DNA of 64,000 nucleotides, from assembly GCF_009931655.1 (NCBI RefSeq), contig NZ_CP047984.1:1798001-1862000 (forward strand), written 5' to 3'. The first letter of the stretch is position 1, and each line of letters opens with the position of its first letter. The notes under the pieces are model-generated. The model saw nothing but the letters and a program-made list of their open reading frames with translations, ran no database searches and was not told where the DNA came from. This document shows positions 63,284 through 64,000 of the stretch, in pieces. Position numbers and translations under genes: made by a program. This stretch comes from Pontibacter russatus. GTDB lineage: Bacteria > Bacteroidota > Bacteroidia > Cytophagales > Hymenobacteraceae.

Positions 63284-64000
63284 CTATAGCGCCTGCCGGG
63301 TGCGCCCACTGAAATCCTGTATCAGCACAGAGGCCATGTTGCTCGCCAGGGCCAGCTTCCGCGACGACTGTGACAGGTAGGTATGGCCGTAGTAGAGTTC
63401 TTTCACCTGCTGTTTGCCATTCTTGTAGGTGATGGTGACTTTACAGTCCAGCGGCTGGAGCGTTAGTATTTCTGTGTGATCTTGCGCCTTGCCGACAGGC
63501 GCAAAAACCCGCAGGCTGTCGCTGTTCTGGGTGACAAGTGTTAGCTGCCGGCCGTCGGTGCCGAAGAGCTGCGCCACCGCTTTGGCATCCCCATCCACAA
63601 AAAACCCGCTGTTGGCAAGCGCCACCGGCTGGAATCCTCCCCTGCCGTTTCCTTTCAGAAAAAGTCCGGCAAAGGCATCGTAACGGCCCGTAAACACCTC
63701 CGTTCCATAGTCGTTGCCCACCAGCAGCAGGTCGAGGTTGCCGTCTCCGTCCATGTCATCGGGCTGCATGCCATATATGGGCGCAATCTGCGCCGCCACG
63801 GGAAGCGCCTTCAGCTTGAACTTGCCCTGGCCCAGGTTCTCTATATAGCTGCTCTCGAAGTGCGTTGCCTGCCTAATCAAAGCCCCTTGGCGCTCGGCCT
63901 GCGGTATCACCTCATCTATCGTGGCACGGGCATAGTCGGCATAGCGGCGGAAAATACTGCGGGTGCGGGGCATCTGGGCGTTCAGATCATCGCGGGTATG
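63284..64000 (-). CDS. FG-GAP/UnbV lipoprotein copy 6 (C-terminal part only)
   Basis: The reverse strand stays open to the right edge (HTRDDLNAQMPRTRSIFRRY...), so about 238 C-terminal residues are present and the rest lies outside. The part matches the same region of the other copies: HTRDDLNAQ against HGRDDMTDQ in copy 5, SSYIENLGQGKFKLKALPVAAQ, the fourteenth Asp-rich loop DMDGDGNLDLLL, GRYDAFAGLFLKGNGRGGF and the terminal YYGHTYLSQSSRKLAL. It is upstream of, and in the same direction as, SusC4, with a 1.2 kb gap. Its own upstream context is not visible. Confidence 0.88.
   Translation of the reverse strand, partial: HTRDDLNAQMPRTRSIFRRYADYARATIDEVIPQAERQGALIRQATHFESSYIENLGQGKFKLKALPVAAQIAPIYGMQPDDMDGDGNLDLLLVGNDYGTEVFTGRYDAFAGLFLKGNGRGGFQPVALANSGFFVDGDAKAVAQLFGTDGRQLTLVTQNSDSLRVFAPVGKAQDHTEILTLQPLDCKVTITYKNGKQQVKELYYGHTYLSQSSRKLALASNMASVLIQDFSGRTRQAL

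Overview
The window looks like a Bacteroidota chromosome segment of fairly high GC (mid-50s percent by eye), probably from the Hymenobacteraceae (a Pontibacter-like organism; the genus is a guess). The basis is four SusC/SusD outer-membrane pairs, two ECF-sigma/FecR modules, many lipoproteins with acidic residues directly after the lipobox cysteine, and no rRNA, tRNA, phage or IS genes. Almost every product is predicted to be exported, so this is a nutrient-acquisition and envelope island.

Layout. 1-11695 (minus): SusC1-SusD1, then a giant FG-GAP/UnbV lipoprotein, an exported AGE-family epimerase and a ThuA-like lipoprotein cut by the left edge. 11969-27122 (minus): ECF sigma, FecR, SusC2 (with STN domain), SusD2, an exported RraA-like aldolase, two Tat-type enolase-superfamily dehydratases, a hairpin, two more exported RraA-like proteins, a BASS-family transporter and a small SnoaL-like protein. 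This reads as an acid-sugar catabolic locus whose chemistry is placed outside the cytoplasm. 27847-36329: SusC3 (STN)-SusD3 with a secreted endonuclease/exonuclease/phosphatase protein, FecR2 and a divergent ECF sigma. 36600-40671 (plus): Na+/solute symporter, myo-inositol oxygenase and a secreted PLC/GDPD-like phosphodiesterase, together a candidate inositol-use cassette. 41187-56527: four FG-GAP/UnbV lipoproteins with a vanadium haloperoxidase-like lipoprotein and an AT-rich orphan lipoprotein between them. 56615-62045 (minus): SusC4-SusD4 and a small lipoprotein that leads into the last of these FG-GAP genes. 63284-64000: the C-terminus of a sixth FG-GAP protein.

The strongest unexplained patterns are: (1) five complete and one partial FG-GAP/UnbV lipoproteins whose Asp-rich repeats fall into an exact 7 + UnbV + 7 + UnbV-like layout, with one single-unit 7 + UnbV relative, next to SusCD pairs; (2) a seemingly complete extracytoplasmic dehydratase/aldolase set; (3) a hairpin directly after every susD; (4) a strong excess of TATATA/ATATAT, including context-dependent use of the Leu codon TTA before TAT-ATA in GC-rich genes; (5) a terminator for one gene that lies inside the end of the opposing gene.
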